Shown here: positions 11,701-26,700 of the stretch, piece by piece | Position numbering within the stretch: position 1 is the stretch's first letter | Layout: each line of letters begins with the position of its first letter | DNA from: Oegoconia quadripuncta | Lineage: Eukaryota > Arthropoda > Insecta > Lepidoptera > Autostichidae | NCBI GenBank assembly: GCA_949316235.1 | Contig: OX438750.1 | Span: forward strand, 16,928,865 to 16,992,864 | Direction of reading: 5' to 3' | DNA: 64,000 nt | Program-made: the position numbers and the translations under genes | The notes under the pieces: generated by a model | What the model saw: only the letters and a program-made list of their open reading frames with translations | Told to the model about the DNA's origin: nothing | Databases searched by the model: none

Positions 11701-14700
11701 AAAATGATATTATAAAATCGAAACTAACAAATCAGTTAAAATAATAGGAGTACATAAGCTATAGGAGGTGGAGGCGGCAGCGTGCACCGTGGCAAACTCA
11801 CAAAGTGTGTAAAGGTGCCATCATAATAGTGCTCCAGCAAATACCTATGTACGCGTCCACCTAGCAAGTTTATCGACCACTCTGTCATCTTATAGGCACG
11901 TGAGTGAGACAAAATCATTACTATATTCTGCGCATACTGGCGATCTATCCATCAATGACTGACATCTCAGCCACTTGCACACTACTATAAAACCAGTATG
12001 AGAAGAGCTCATCATATGGTGGCCGGAAAGTAAAATCGTATGTAAGTGTCGATCGCCACCAGTTTTTGTTGACCTACGCTATTGAATGTCGAAACTGTTG
12101 AAAACATATGGGTTCCTGGTACCTTTTTTTATTGTGACAGAGTTGGATTGTGATGTTGTCAGTGGTGTTGTATGTAGGGATGTGTATGTAGTGACTCGAT
12201 AAGTTGAAACCTTGCTGTGCCTTCTTACTTACTTATGCTACCCTGGTGTTAGAGAAACGCAGTAAGCTAAACTAAAATTCCGATTTCGTTTCGTTCTTCG
12301 ATTGCACAACACCTACTCCACACGACGCTATGCCTTTAAAGCGAACACCACCAAAGAGCAATCAGTTGGCGGGAAATTCATACACAGCTACGCCACTTAC
12401 CAACCGCGTAGACGATGAAGTCTTCCAACCTCCGGGTACTCCCACCTGTTATGACTCTGAGCCTGATGTCCGTACATCGAGATACGGGAATTTACAATTA
12501 TCAAGTGGTACGGGAAATATAACCCAAAGAATGAATAAGCGACGAGCTATTGAGGATCTACCACATACGACCGGCTCTAGTGAAATAATGGAGGAGATGC
12601 GGAATTTGTTTAAAACGTTTACTGTGGCACAAGAAAGACGATTCGAAAAGTTGCAGGCTTCTATTGAGAACCAAAACATGGAAATATTGAAGAGCTTGGA
12701 CTTCTTGACAGCTAAATATGACGACGCCATTATGCAGATACGTAGTCTGGAAAACGATAGGAGGGAGGACAACAAGCGTATAATTGCACTTGAAGAAAAA
12801 ATAGACTCCTTGGAAAAGAAATTACGCTCCACTGGCATCGAAATTCGCAATGTACCGCTGGTGACTATTGACAATAAGATAGAAAGTAAGGAAGATTTAA
12901 GTACAGTTGTGAAGGAGCTTGGCAGACAAATGAGCGTTGATATACTCGACTCCGATATAAAAGATATATATAGGACACGATGTAGTACTGGAGCACCTAA
13001 GTCTATTATCCTCGAGTTATCGACGGTACCAAAAAAGGAGAAGCTGTTAGATGCGATTAAAAAGTTTAATCTGGGGAAAGATAAGGAAAGAAAACTAAAT
13101 ACAGGACACTTTGGTCTTAAGGATATGCACAGCCCTGTCTATGTCTCGGAGACCCTGACGAATAAAACAGCGAAGTTATTTTTTCGTGTACGTGAGTTTT
13201 CAAAAAGTAATGGTTATTCTTGTTGGACCTCTCGTGGTTTTGTGTATTTGCGAGTCTCTGAGAAGATACGCGTGCAAATTAATTCGGAGTCGGACTTGGT
13301 TAAATATGAAAAAGACGTATAATTATTTACTGTTACATTACAAACTTATTGTGGACTATTTTGGAATTGAAATGCATGCTTACCTTTTCTTAAATATATT
13401 ACCTAAAGTTGTGTCAACCTACATGAAATTTAAACCCTTTGTTATTAATAATTACAACGATTGCTCCGCCAACCAATCAAATCTAGAAAACCAATTCTAC
13501 TACCTCCAACTTTCTTATTCAATTTACATCAACCAACACCGAAGCTCATTTTCACTTTAAATGTTGCAACCAATACTCACTTTTTTTAGACTATGAATCT
13601 ACCGCAGACAAATGTCCCTGTTTTTGTGTCCTCTTATCCTACAGCAAAATTCTCTGACATAAATAATAGTTTCCTCGCATCCGAGCTAGACAACTCTGAT
13701 AGTGGGGTTTGTACTAAAGTCTCTGATCCATTTTGTTGCATGCAGTTTTTAAGTGGCAGTGCTGGTAATGGAAGGGCCCTGGGTATTTTAACACTAAACA
13801 TAAGAAGTATTAACCGTAATATAGACCTCCTTCTATGGTTTATCACTAAATTAGATATAGCTCTTGACATTTTGGTGTTAACGGAATGTTGGACGAGCGA
13901 TCTATCCATTCCGCCGGCTATAAACGATTATAATATGTTCTATACCAGAAATAGTCTGAATCAAAACGATGGGGTGGTCACGTATGTCAAAGAAAGCATA
14001 AAGGTCGAGGTGAACGAACCAACTTTTCAGGATGGTAACTGTCAAGTAATCAAAATAGAAAATAGCTATACAGTTCTCTGTACTTATCGTCGGCCCTGCT
14101 TCCATAATCCTACGAATTATTTGAATTCATTAGACAATATTCTCTGCCAAATCAAAACTAAAAATGTAATTTTAACAGGTGATATCAATTTGGATACGCT
14201 AAGTAGTAACAATTTATCTAGTGAATACTTGATTCTAATGGCCACCCATGGATTGAGACAAGGTGTGACTCTTCCTACTCGACTGGGCAGCTGTCTGGAC
14301 CACTTCATGATCAAGACTCAAGAAAGATGGAAAACTTTGGTCTTCGACCCCATAACAGATCACTCTCCTATATTACTATATATTGATAATGTGGGGCTAA
14401 GGCACCAAAGAGCTGCTGTTACTAAACGGACGTTTGATTATGATGGGGCATCCGAAACATTATCTAGTATAACATGGGATGACTACTATGCAATCATAGA
14501 TGCTAACTTAGCAGCAGAGTTGTTTCTTCGTAAGATTATCTCGATAATTGATTTGCATACCGTTACTTCAAAAGTTCCAAAAAAAAGTCAACCACTCAAA
14601 CCTTGGCTAACGGTGGGTGTGATCAGATCGATCCGTAAAAGAGATAAACTTCACAAGAAACTTAAACGCGCACCTAATGATGAAGAGCTTCTCTCTCGTT

Positions 14701-17700
14701 ACAAGGACTACCGAAATGTATGTCGAAGAGTAATTAAGTTCCTTAAAAAACAATATTATCAGGAACAATTTGCTGCAAATAGTGGTAGTATGAGAGGCAC
14801 CTGGAAAGTGATTCGTGAGGTGTGTAACCTTAAGCAGAATAGAGATATCGCAGGAGACCTGTTACAGATCGGTGATTCCCCTGTAAACTCCTTGAATGAG
14901 GTAAACAAGTTCTTTACATCTATAGGAAGAAATCTTGCTAATACTACACTAAACAAACTTGATACCAGTGAATCTGCACTTGCGTCGAAAGATTGCTTGC
15001 AGTGTGACCATGAACCATTAAATTCGATGCTATTGCTGCCAACGGATCCGAATGAAGTTATTAGCATGATACTCTCTTTGAAATCGCGAAGCGCTCCAGG
15101 TCAGGACAACATTACATCGACCTTCCTTAAGACCTTTAGCGCAGAGTTAGCTGAACCAATATCCCATTTGTGTAATCTTAGTTTTCAGACGGGGTCCTTT
15201 CCTGGGGTATTTAAAAGGGCACTCGTTTCTCCTATCTACAAATCAGGCGACAAGCATCTACCTACTAATTATCGGCCAATTTCACTATTAAGCGCGTTAT
15301 CAAAAATCCTTGAAAAACTAATGAATAAACGCCTTAAAAAGTTTCTTGAATCTAATGGTATTTTGGCCGATAACCAATTCGGGTTTCGCTCTGAGAGATC
15401 TACTGAGGATGCTGTTCTGAAGCTCTGTCATCTTATAACCTCTTATTTGGATAACGGAGAGAGATGTGTCGGAGTTTTTCTCGACCTCCAGAAAGCTTTC
15501 GACACAGTTTCAATTCCAAATTTACTGGCTCGACTGGATGCGTTGGGTATGAGAGGGAATGCCCTTGAGTGGTTTCGTGACTACCTGACCGACAGAACTC
15601 AATGCGTACGTATTGGAGATCATATTAGTGACCAAGCTGTCTGCGAATATGGAGTACCGCAGGGTAGCACGCTAGGGCCCACCCTGTTTCTTATATATAT
15701 AAACAGGTTATGCAAAACTGCAATTACCGGTGCTGAGTTGCTCATGTTTGCCGATGACACTGTTATACTCTTTCATGGTCGTACGTGGGAAGATGTGCGC
15801 AGTAGAGCAGAGATAGGTCTACGTGTAGTAACGGCTTGGTTGGAGAACAGTTTGCTGACAATCAACACGATGAAAACGAAATACTTATGTTTTAGCAAAA
15901 CTAAAGCATTAGATCCTGGTAGTAACTTCAGTTTGACATTACACGTTCATCCCTGTAATCACACCAATATAACGAATCGCACCGTATGTTCTTGTCCCAA
16001 ACTTTCTCGTGCTACAAATATCAAGTATTTGGGTGTGATTGTGGATGACAAATTGAACTGGACATCACATATATATCTACACTGGCAATCCGCCTTCGAA
16101 AATTGATCTATGTCTTTAAAGAGCTCCGCGCTGTAGCAGACATAGACTTGATAATGAGAACCTACAAAGCACTGTGCGAGTGTCTTATAAATTATTGCAT
16201 AACAGCATGAGGTGGTGCAGCAAAAATGTCTCTAATTGAGGCTGAACGAGCGCAAAGAGCGGTGTTGAAGGTATCGATGTCTTTAAGGTATCGCTCAAGC
16301 ACTACACATGTGTATGAGAAAGCGAATGTACTGAGTGTACGTAATTTATTTATATTTCAGTGCATACGTCGTTTTCATCGTGTTGAGGTGCCAAGGTTAC
16401 ATCAATCCTTATTCAAAAAAAGGATAATACGTTGTCCAGTTCCCCACGTGAGGAGTACGTTTGTGCAGCGTCAATACACTTTCCTAGCTCCTCATTTATA
16501 TAATATAATAAATTTTAAACATAATATTATTCATGTAAGTAACTATAAACTCAAACGTGTTATGTTTGATATTTTAAAAGAATATGATTATGACAGTGCT
16601 GAGGGTCTTCTTTGTACGACTGCTTGATTTCTGTAGTCCTAGTAGTGGTAGCAATGCTTCATCGCATTTGTATACATCAAGAATGTGGTATATAATAACA
16701 CATCTTAGATAACAATATTATTTAGATAATAATATTAATTTTTGTTAATTGTGCAATAAAGAGGATTTGATTGAATGATTGATTATATTTCTCATTACAT
16801 AACAATAGAATACTTTCTTTGGTTGTTTAAAATAATAATTAATAAGTATCTTTCGCTTTGGTTATTCTTCTTTTTATTTATGACTGAGCAATCGTTGGTT
16901 ATAGAAATTGTTAAACTTATAAGCTAGTTTAAGTTTTGGTGTTTTTTTTTTTTTAGGGTTAACTTAAAGTTAAAAATTTGAAATTTTCTCTTTGATCAAT
17001 TATGTCAACTATATCATTGTTTTGTTTAAATAAAAACTAAGACTATTTTTGGGAAGAAACTGCCTACTGTAACACAGTGAAAACTAGTACAGTTGGCAGA
17101 ACTTCATTGTTAAAGTGCTGATATATACATGAAATAAAGAGATTTATTTATTTATTTATTTATTTGGTATAGTAGCAGAGTTTCTAACCACTACACCAAA
17201 CAGGTCGTCAATTATTATTTAATAAGTATTTCAAATATACAAGGCCTTGTTCTGAACCAGCGTCTTCGTCATCACATACAACGCTCTAAGGCCTTAGCTA
17301 GAGTCAAGAGTCCGCTCCGAGTGGCGCAGTTTGTACTGATTGGCACACAAGAGCCCATTCTGTTGTAGCTATCTACCTTAGCCACTAACATAAGTACAAA
17401 AGTTTTTTATAATATAGATGATAACTGTGACAGGAAGTGTGCGAACTACTGATTTATGAACGAAACACAAATTATAGGAAAAACTTATATCTAAAAACTA
17501 TCTAAGAAACCCGACAGCATATGTTGTATTTTGCTATAAAATGTAAGTCTATGACACTCTATGGATGAAAGAATCGAACGACACCTTTTTTTACGGGTTA
17601 GCACTTGCTTTTAAACCGGTCAAACCATTTATGCTATAGGAGGTAACACAGAAATCTATATACATACACTCGAAAACCTTTACCTTCATTTTTACATTTA

Positions 17701-20700
17701 CATTTTCGTCACAATATATATATGAAAGTCTTGTATATGTTAAGAGAAATATATATTCATTCGAGAAACATTGTGACCGACATAATGTCAATACAAGGAG
17801 CAAAAATCAATTAGCTGTACCTTTTAGTAGACTTAGTAAAGTTAGTAAGTCATTCAGAGGTCAAAAATAGTGAGGTTTTCAAGTGATAATTTTATCCTAT
17901 GAAATAAAATATTTTGAATTTGAATTTGAAAAAATTGAAGATATTACAATGTGTGCGCTTCTACAACAAGGTTCCCATGGATATACGGAATCTTCCGCTT
18001 AATAAATTTAAACTTATTATAAAACAAAATTATGAAAAAAGGGATATTACAAAATTTCAGACTATATTAATGAAAGTAATCCATGGGATTTAACGGCTCC
18101 TCTACACGATATATAAAAATTGTTGTAACCTTTCTTGATTGTAAATGATTGATTGAAAAGAGACAAACCCTCTGAGTTTCTCGCTAGCTCTTCTCAGTAG
18201 TGGTCGCGTTCGGAGCTAGTGGTAGTTTATAAAACAAATGACGTTCATAAGCTCATATTGTATTGCCTACATGAATAAATGATTTTCATTTCATTTCATT
18301 TTTGGGGCAGTTGGGTAAAAAGAGCTCCACGGATTTTCTTGTTAATTTTTGAAACTGCTGTGGGGCGCTATATTTATTAATAAAAGTAAAAAAAAAACAT
18401 TGCTCTATTTTTTATTTAGAATACCTTTTGGTGTGTCTGCATGAGAGCTTCAAACTCGTGCAACTCGGATCGTCGGATGATACGGTCCAGATACATCTTC
18501 TCTAAGATAGAGTAAGCTGGCAATTGTTGACATCTCTCATCCTTGAATAGCGTTGCTAGCATTCTGGATCTTTGTTGACCTGAATAACATATATTTTGTT
18601 ATACACAATGCATTAGGCCCTGGGCGCATCACGATTTATTGTCGTGCGATAATTTTGTCGCAGAAATGCAACGAATAGGTTTATGTCAGTGCGGTCAAAA
18701 TCGTGTCACAAAAAATAAATCGTGGTACGCGCCAGGCTTTAGCGTTTTTCACTTATGTCAAGTTTGACCTCGATTTTACTTTTAGAAAAAGTCGAAGCCT
18801 AGTCTGTGTCCACGTTTACCCAGAATCTTTAAAAGGACTGGCTATCTAAATACTAAATACCCGGAGTGCAACAACGCACTCGATGACAATGCTTTTGATA
18901 ATGTTGTTTGTTAACTAAAGAATTCTGGTGGTTATACTTTTCTGGATTTGGTCTACCATCAACTAAGATAAGTTCAAAACCTGGAACTACTCAACTAGAT
19001 TTTGAACTCACGGCCTTACCCTCCAAAACCACGTGCACTCATACATACCCATACTTATGCAGGCACTCACACGCCACAGATATATTTAAATTAATTAATA
19101 ATCGCGTTCCGAGCTCGTGGTAGTTTAAAAAACAAATGACGTTCATAAGTGTATATTGTATTGCCTACATGAATAAATGATTTTCATTTCATTTCATAAT
19201 TTATTAGGAACTCTTAAATTTTGTACTAGATAAAATTCAATAATACACGTCATAACTTCGCATCACTTACCTTGGGAATTTTGTACAGGTGACCAATTTC
19301 TGATCCACTCTATTTTCAGCAAAAACTCTTTATGCCTGACGGACGGTAATCTTTATAAAAGGAATGTTAATTTCTAATATTACCAATACGTAAATCATGA
19401 TGGCCTAGTCAGGATATTACACCACTATGGTTTCTGGTGTTGTGCTTTCGACCTTTTGAAATAGTAGTTGAGGTCAATGGGAAAATACCGTCAGGATCTC
19501 TGCATAGATGTTCCACAGGGCTCAATTTTCGGGCCACTCCTATATCTTATTTAAATTAATGATTTACATCCAATTATTGTTTACTTAGCCAAATATTGTG
19601 ACAAGAAAGTCGATTAGATAAGTCCACTTTGAGAGAGAGGCTAATCGTCGAATGTAGCTCAGATGGTAAGCGTTCGGCAAAAAAATGCGAAACAACTTCA
19701 TGTCCGGAATACCCATTGATTAAAAGAGTCTTTGTGGCACTGAAACGTGGTTTCTCACTATGAGCCTCATAAGAAAGCTCAGGGTCAAGCAACGAGTTAT
19801 GGAGAGGGCGTCTCACTACGAGATCAAAGGAAATCCGTTGAAGAATCAAAGTCGGCGACATAGACATAGTCAAGCGTATTAGTAAGTAGAAGTGGCAGTG
19901 GGTAGGGCACATAGCTCGAAGAATCGCCTTTGGGGCATTAAGCGTAGCGAGGGACGTCCTCCCACAAGGTGGATCGACGACCTGATGAAGGTCGCCGGAT
20001 GTCGCTGGATACAGGTCGCTTTCAATCGGTCGTTCTGGAAATCTATGGAGGAGCCTACGTTAGGAAGTCCTGTATGTGATATGACGATGATCCAATGAAG
20101 TGGACGGCAAACATATGACAATAATACATGCTGATGATGACATTTCTTTCTTATTCAAAGTAAAACGACGACAGAACTATTGACGATGTGAATAATCGTA
20201 AAGTTGTTGAATGGTTCGCATGCATAAAAATAGGAAAAAAACCGAAGGCATTTGAATACCTCGTGTCAAACATTGGAGCTTGAGGACGTTATTCCTAGGT
20301 ATTACGTTGGATATAATAGTATCCACATATCAAAAAGTTGGCTAAACGTCTCAGTTCTGCAGTGTTTGCTATTAAAATAGCACACTATTATATATACTAT
20401 CGACTATCGACGTGGACACCAAGATGGTTAACTTCTTCTATTTTTATAGCACAATGACTTACGGCATCCTGATATGATGACGCTACCACATTAGCGTCGC
20501 AATATATTTACAAAAAGTCTCACAAAGAATCTGGAATTAGCAAATGCAACATATACAAATAAATTGTTATGCCTGTCAGTCGTTTAGAATGTAAAAATTT
20601 AAAATTGTGACTTAAATATAACCGGGATGACTTAGGTGTGCAAATTTCCTCAGGATGTCACATGTGTTTCACTGTCACATCTGTTTACAGAGCACGTGAT

Positions 20701-23700
20701 AAGCAAATACTGATTCGCGATTGAATTAGCAAAGTTCGAGGTGACGGTTAGCCCCGGTTTTACTTAAGTCTGATCAAATCCCTGATTACCTTTCCTCCGT
20801 GCATCTTGGCCTTCGACATTACAGGAGACATCAATGCTCTTGTTTCTGCGCGACTTCTTACCACTCAGTACCTATGAGAAGCATGACAGGCTTCTCACAT
20901 TTGTGAACCATAACATAATTATTTTCTAGCTTTAGTACATCATTATAATAAAAGCGTTCTTATTTACTTTTGAAGATAAGAAAAACGTCATTCATGTAAT
21001 TTGAAAAGTAGGTTCCCATGAGACGAAGATCCAATCGACAAAAAAGCCGATAAAATCACGTGTCTTTTGCTATCAACCGATTAGAATCGCTAAATCTTAA
21101 AGGATGACCATGAAATCTAAGATTAAATTAATCTAACATCTCATGTTGTAATTATAAAATATTTACGAATGTAGTTTTTCTTGTCTTTTAAATAAAATGA
21201 TGTTTCCTTGTAGTAAAATTTACTATTCCCAATCTTCTTTCATGTTCATGTTTTGGATACCCTGCGTGTATACTGTATTTGACAATCGCTGTGATTTAGG
21301 AGCTACATGACGCTAAACGTCACTAGTCTGTTCATGTCTCGGCATGAATTACTTGGAAGACTACACGGAACGAGTGACTGTAAAATAATTCATACTTTTT
21401 ATTGACATTCTAAATTTTGCAAGACTAGCTTACACTAGTTGAATATACGATTTAATGTTTCGTCTCTCGGACTCTGAAAGTGTTACACTCGTGCTGTCCA
21501 CTGGACCTATACTATTCTTTTATAGGTTCATCTGATATGTCATGCCATGATACTATATTAACTACTATATATATTAGTTTAAAGGTTCATAGTCTTTTCC
21601 TGACACACTGCACAATTTACTTACAATCCAACCATTGAAAAAAAAAGTATACAGGAAATGTAACAAGGTTTTTTGGATTGACAATTGAGTGATACAACCA
21701 CTATTTCCGTGTAGTTTTCACGGTAGAGAAAAATTGGTAAAACTTAATTACTACCAGCAGACGCCAGAACGGTGCAGATGAGCGCATTCCTGAGGCAGGT
21801 CATTCGTTCGTCCTCGTGAATTATATTGCGGTACGATAACTCGTTGTATCTCTGAGCTGCTTCGATGAATTTCCTGCAACCATTTTTATTACTAATTAAA
21901 AAGTATGCAAAGTTTGCCACTCAAATTCTTCGTGTTAAATTGACTGTAAGTGCGATTTTTGAACCTTCATAAATCGCAATCTGAATTCCACGTGCCACTT
22001 AGTCTATTTGGTTTGGCCAGAAATGATAAAACCAATTTATTTACTTTATCGATAAGCCTCATGACTATCTCAGGATAATAGCCTTAGTTTGTCAATCCCG
22101 CGGGTTCTCACCCATAAAGTAGGCTCCGTGCCTGCCAAACGGATAGATTGGAAATTTCGTTCGTCCACGTCGGTCGATCTTAGAGCGCTCTCCCGACAGG
22201 CACTAATCATCGCTAACCAAGAATCGGAGACCTAACTTAAGGAACGTCAGCCCGATAAATTTCAGGTAAGCAAGCATTGACATCATCTAATTAGTCATCG
22301 AGGCAGTCGTGAACCAGCTGGTCATCTCGATGGGTCACTCTGTATATTACTACATGGATTTTACGTATCTACTATGCATTGTTAACTCTAGACTACATAT
22401 GTATACCGTTATCGAAAGGAAACTATGTTACAATTTGCCGGCAGTAGTTTATTCGCCGCTGTTCATATACATTAATTTCGGAGGGTAATTATCAGAACAT
22501 CAGCAATAATTTCGTAATTGTAACGCTTGGACCAAGGTTAAGAAGAGCTCTTATCCCTATATATTTTATATTTTTTTAAACGCTTTTAGGGAATTTTATT
22601 TCTTCATACAAATATCTCATTTTTTAATTCAACTTCACCATATTTTAAATTTTCAAAGTCGCCTTTTGTTTCCTAACACATACCTTCTATAATCTAAGAC
22701 TCGCGCGTAGCAAACTTTGTAGTATATCTGCAGCTGTTCGTTAGTGGTTTCTGCTTGCAGCAGCGAGGCTCTGTTGACAAATGCCTCGGCTTGCACAGGG
22801 TCGTCTACCTCTAGGTATAGTCGAGCTATCTTCAGATATGTCTCTAGTTTGTAGTCCACTGAGTACTGCCTGTTGGTGAAGCAACACGAAATAGCATTTA
22901 TAAATTAAAAAAATATTAGCCATCAACCGACACGTGATTCCACATTTTGGTAATTTATAAAAAAGAATAGAGTGGGTTGAAAAGACATGAAACCTCACTA
23001 TCACCTTAGACATCCCTACTGCTGTGGCACAGCCTCCTCTCACAGGGAGGGGGTATGGGAGAGAATCCACCATGTGGTCCCAGTGCGGATTGGTGGATTT
23101 TGTGTCAGACTAGAGGCCACTAGACAGTTACAATTTTTAAGCCGCTCCTGTAGGCCACCGACTTGGTTTAACAACTGCTTACAATTGAAAACAACTGGAA
23201 CCAAGTACATAACTGCCCATGCCCTCTGAAGCACGGAAACTTTCTTATTAAAATACCACTAGTAGTCACCATGGTCAGACAGCGCTAAACATTGCTTGAC
23301 AAACAAACCAACAGTTAAACCAACCCTGTTAAAGCTAAACAACTTTGAAAGGGCTGAACCAATTACCATCAAACATGGCTACCACCATCTCAGTTCAGCC
23401 GTTTTGGCGCTACAATACCAAACACAATATAGTAGTAGCTGGGCCCGACATGGTGCTTCAAACTTGTAAGACCTTCTTGCGTCAGGGGTTAAAAACCAGT
23501 TATTATTATTATTAGGAGCCCATACTGTCCCACTGCTTAAAAACCAGTAGACTTAATTAAAGAAAGCCAGATTGTAGTAACATTTTAATGTCATCCTTAA
23601 ACACATTTTTACTATTTTATCCTGCAAAAATATTTCATCAGTGTTTCCTGGCTATGTTATCAATTTCTACATTGCAATTCTAGGCATCTACTGAGAGCGC

Positions 23701-26700
23701 GTGCTTCATCTTCGGCCACATCGTCACTTAGCATCAAGTGAGATTATGGTCAAATGCGTATCCAGTTGATCATAAAAAAAAAGATTAGAACTGCGTAATT
23801 ATCTGTCGAATTCCATAACCAGATGTATGGTTTAATTGAAAGACAATATTATATTTTCACAGCTTCTCAAGTGTCATATACTTATATTAATGCTTCCATG
23901 GCACAATGTTTTTGTGTTTATAACACTGAGGTCACATTTTTATTTTTACAATGTTGGGCTATCTATCACCAACATTCAGCAGTCTGCCACCAAGCAGCAT
24001 TGTTGTGTTCCGGCTGATTCAGAAAAGATAGCCAGTCCTCTAAATAAGTTAGGTTTCCGGGTGAGCGCACTTCCACCTTCAGCCTAACCTACGCTTAACA
24101 TCAGGTGTGATTGAGATCAAGTGCTAAGCTGTTGTGCATAAAAAAAATGCAGGTGACTTTACTTTTGACCAGTTTCCAGTGGGATTCCGACGAGAACATT
24201 GGCAGCTTCCTTCCAGTTCTGGTTGCGCTCATAGATATCTGCCAAGTGTTGTCTAATGCATGCTACCTGAAACACAAATAATTATGTATGGCACTACATG
24301 AATATATTCATCATCATCAGTCGGTAAACACCCCACTGCAGGGACATATCCCTCATATCGAGGGAGTATGGGCCATAATCCGCCACGCTGGCCCAGTACG
24401 AGTTTGGGATTTGACATGACTTTGATTTTTTTTTTAAATTTCCCAGACTTGTAGGTTTCCTCACGACGTTTTCCTTCACCGTTTAAGGATGCCCCCAAGG
24501 AGGCGTCCTCTCCCCCCTACTCTGGAACGCCGTGGTCAATGACCTGATCACTCGACTAAACGACGAGGGATTCTTTACAGTGGGCTATGCGGACGACCTA
24601 GCTATCCTGGTGATTGGAAACAACGCCGGGGTACTCTGCGATATCACACAAGCAGCCCTGCGTATCGTGGAAAAGTGGTGCACGGACGATGGCCTCTCTG
24701 TAAACCCCACTAAAACGATAATGGTAATGTTTACCAACAAGCGAGTACTGGGCAACTACCTGCTACCCAAACTCTTTGGTACATCGCTCCAGCTATCAAC
24801 GGAAGTCAAATACCTAGGTATGGTGCTTGACAGTAAGTAGAACTGGAACAAACATCTCGAAAGTAAAATCATCAAGGCCTGTATCACGTTTTACCAATGC
24901 CGCAGGATGATGGGCAGGACTTGGGGCCTCAGCCCCAAGGTCATCCTGTGGCTATATAAAACTGTCATACGCCCGATCATCTGCTACGGATCGGTGGTTT
25001 GGTGGACAAAAACAACCCAATCCACAGCCGCAAGCAAACTTCAAAGCTTCCAGAGATTGGCTTGTGTAGCTATCACCGGGTGCATGCGGACTACACCCAC
25101 TGCGGCCCTGGAGATTATGCTAGACTTGCCTCCGCTCCACCTGTTTATCCAACAAGAAGCGGCCATTTCAGCGGTGCGCTTAAGAACCCTGAAACTCTGG
25201 AAAGACAGCGGGTGCTATCACGCTAGCATTCTTAACGATGTGGTCAAGGAGCAACCGCTCATTGAGGCTAGCAATGATAGGATCCCAAAGCAATTTATAT
25301 TCGATAAGAAATACAGAATACATCTTAAAGAGCCTCCAGGTGGAGACTGGAGTTCCAAGGAGCTCATGGTCTTCACAGATGGCTCTAAAACGAGGGACGG
25401 CACTGGCTCTGGGACTTTCTCAGAGGACCTACAAATCAACATCTCATCGCCTCTTGGTGCCCACAATACAGTTTTCCAGGCCGAGTGTATGGGCATCACA
25501 CAAGCAGCGAAAGCGATCGCCAACAGACAGGTGCAGAACTACTCCATTCGAATCCTATCTGACAGCATGGCGGTCTTACAAGCCCTGAACTGCAATAGCA
25601 TAACTTCTGGGCTCTTCTTAGAATGTCACCAAGGGGATCTGCAATGATGGTGCAGGGCCCTGAGCCAATCGTCCCACTGCCGTTTTGCCAAATCAAATCA
25701 TGGCTTCATCAGCGAACTACATCACTACACAACAATGACTGGACCACAAGGGTAGACTGCAAGCAAACCAGAGCGGCAATCCCAGCTCGGAGTGTGCGCC
25801 TTACTCGACAACTTATGCGCCTCTCCAAGGCGCAGCTGTGTTTGGTCACGGGTACACTAACAGGTCACGGTCATTACAACAAACATCTGTTTAATATAGG
25901 TGTTACAGACAGCCCCCTGTGCAGAGCGTGCATGGAGGCCGAAGAATCAGCCGCCCACGTGCTCCTAGAGTGCGAGGAGGTGGCCTTACATCGAGCCACC
26001 CACCTTGGAAGACCGGAGTCTCTTCCCGAAGCCTGTGGCAACATCCCAAAGTTGCTCGGTTTCCTCCAAGAACTTGGGTGGCAGTATTAGGTATTCCCCC
26101 GTACGCAAAATAGGCGCATTCAGACGTCGAGTTGCGGAAACCGGCCCGCCAACGAATACGAATACGAATTCACCGTTTAAGAGCAGTCGGATAAATGGAC
26201 GTAAGTAATTAAATTAAATTTAAAAACTCATTGGTACATGGCCTGCCTGAGGATCGAACCTGGACCTTCGAAATTGCGAGACTGTGTCTCCTCCACTGAG
26301 CCACCGACGCTCTATCTGAGAATATATTATTATTAAATCCTTTGTTGCAAACAAAATAAAATACAGAGAATATTTAACATAAATGATAAAAATGTACCCA
26401 GGCGGTCTTATAGCTGATAAGACCTCAGTAAAGAAGCTTTTTAAGAGTAGTAAATAATAGTAGGAAATAATTTTAATAGTAGGAAAGTAAAAGGTGAATA
26501 ACTTTAAATATCAGCAGGTACAAATACAATACATAGGTATATAACAAACATATAGTATTTTTCATAACCATCAGCCTTCTACATAACTGATAGTGTTGAT
26601 GCCAAGGTTATCGACAGTAGGAAAGTGTAGGACCTTTTTTAAATGCGCATACTTATATATGAGTACCTGAATCATTGGGCAATGGCCAATTCATCATTAA

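Larger units (their letters stand above)
12000..16790 (+). mobile_element. Near full-length CR1/Jockey-type LINE in CSN4 intron 7
   Basis: Two open frames with a 270-bp gap (12330-13322, 13593-16627), a 5' UTR, and a 3' tail of GATTGA-type short repeats after AATAAAGAGG (about 16755-16785) rather than poly(A). Such tails are usual in the CR1/Rex/Daphne side of the Jockey superfamily; clade choice is inference. It is oriented against CSN4. The 5' boundary is approximate and no TSD was found. ORF2 is broken near its end, so this copy is probably immobile. Confidence 0.75.
24300..26328 (-). repeat. SINE family A copy interrupted by a LINE
   Basis: The SINE occupies 24309-24487 and 26182-26319, flanked by GAATATATT at 24300-24308 and 26320-26328. 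Read on -, the tRNA-like head lies near 26310 and the (ATG)n tail near 24310. It is the same family as 9996-10311. Confidence 0.8.

Noticed and set aside
12449..12874. Minus-strand open frame of 141 codons
   Set aside because: Shadow of LINE ORF1 on the other strand.
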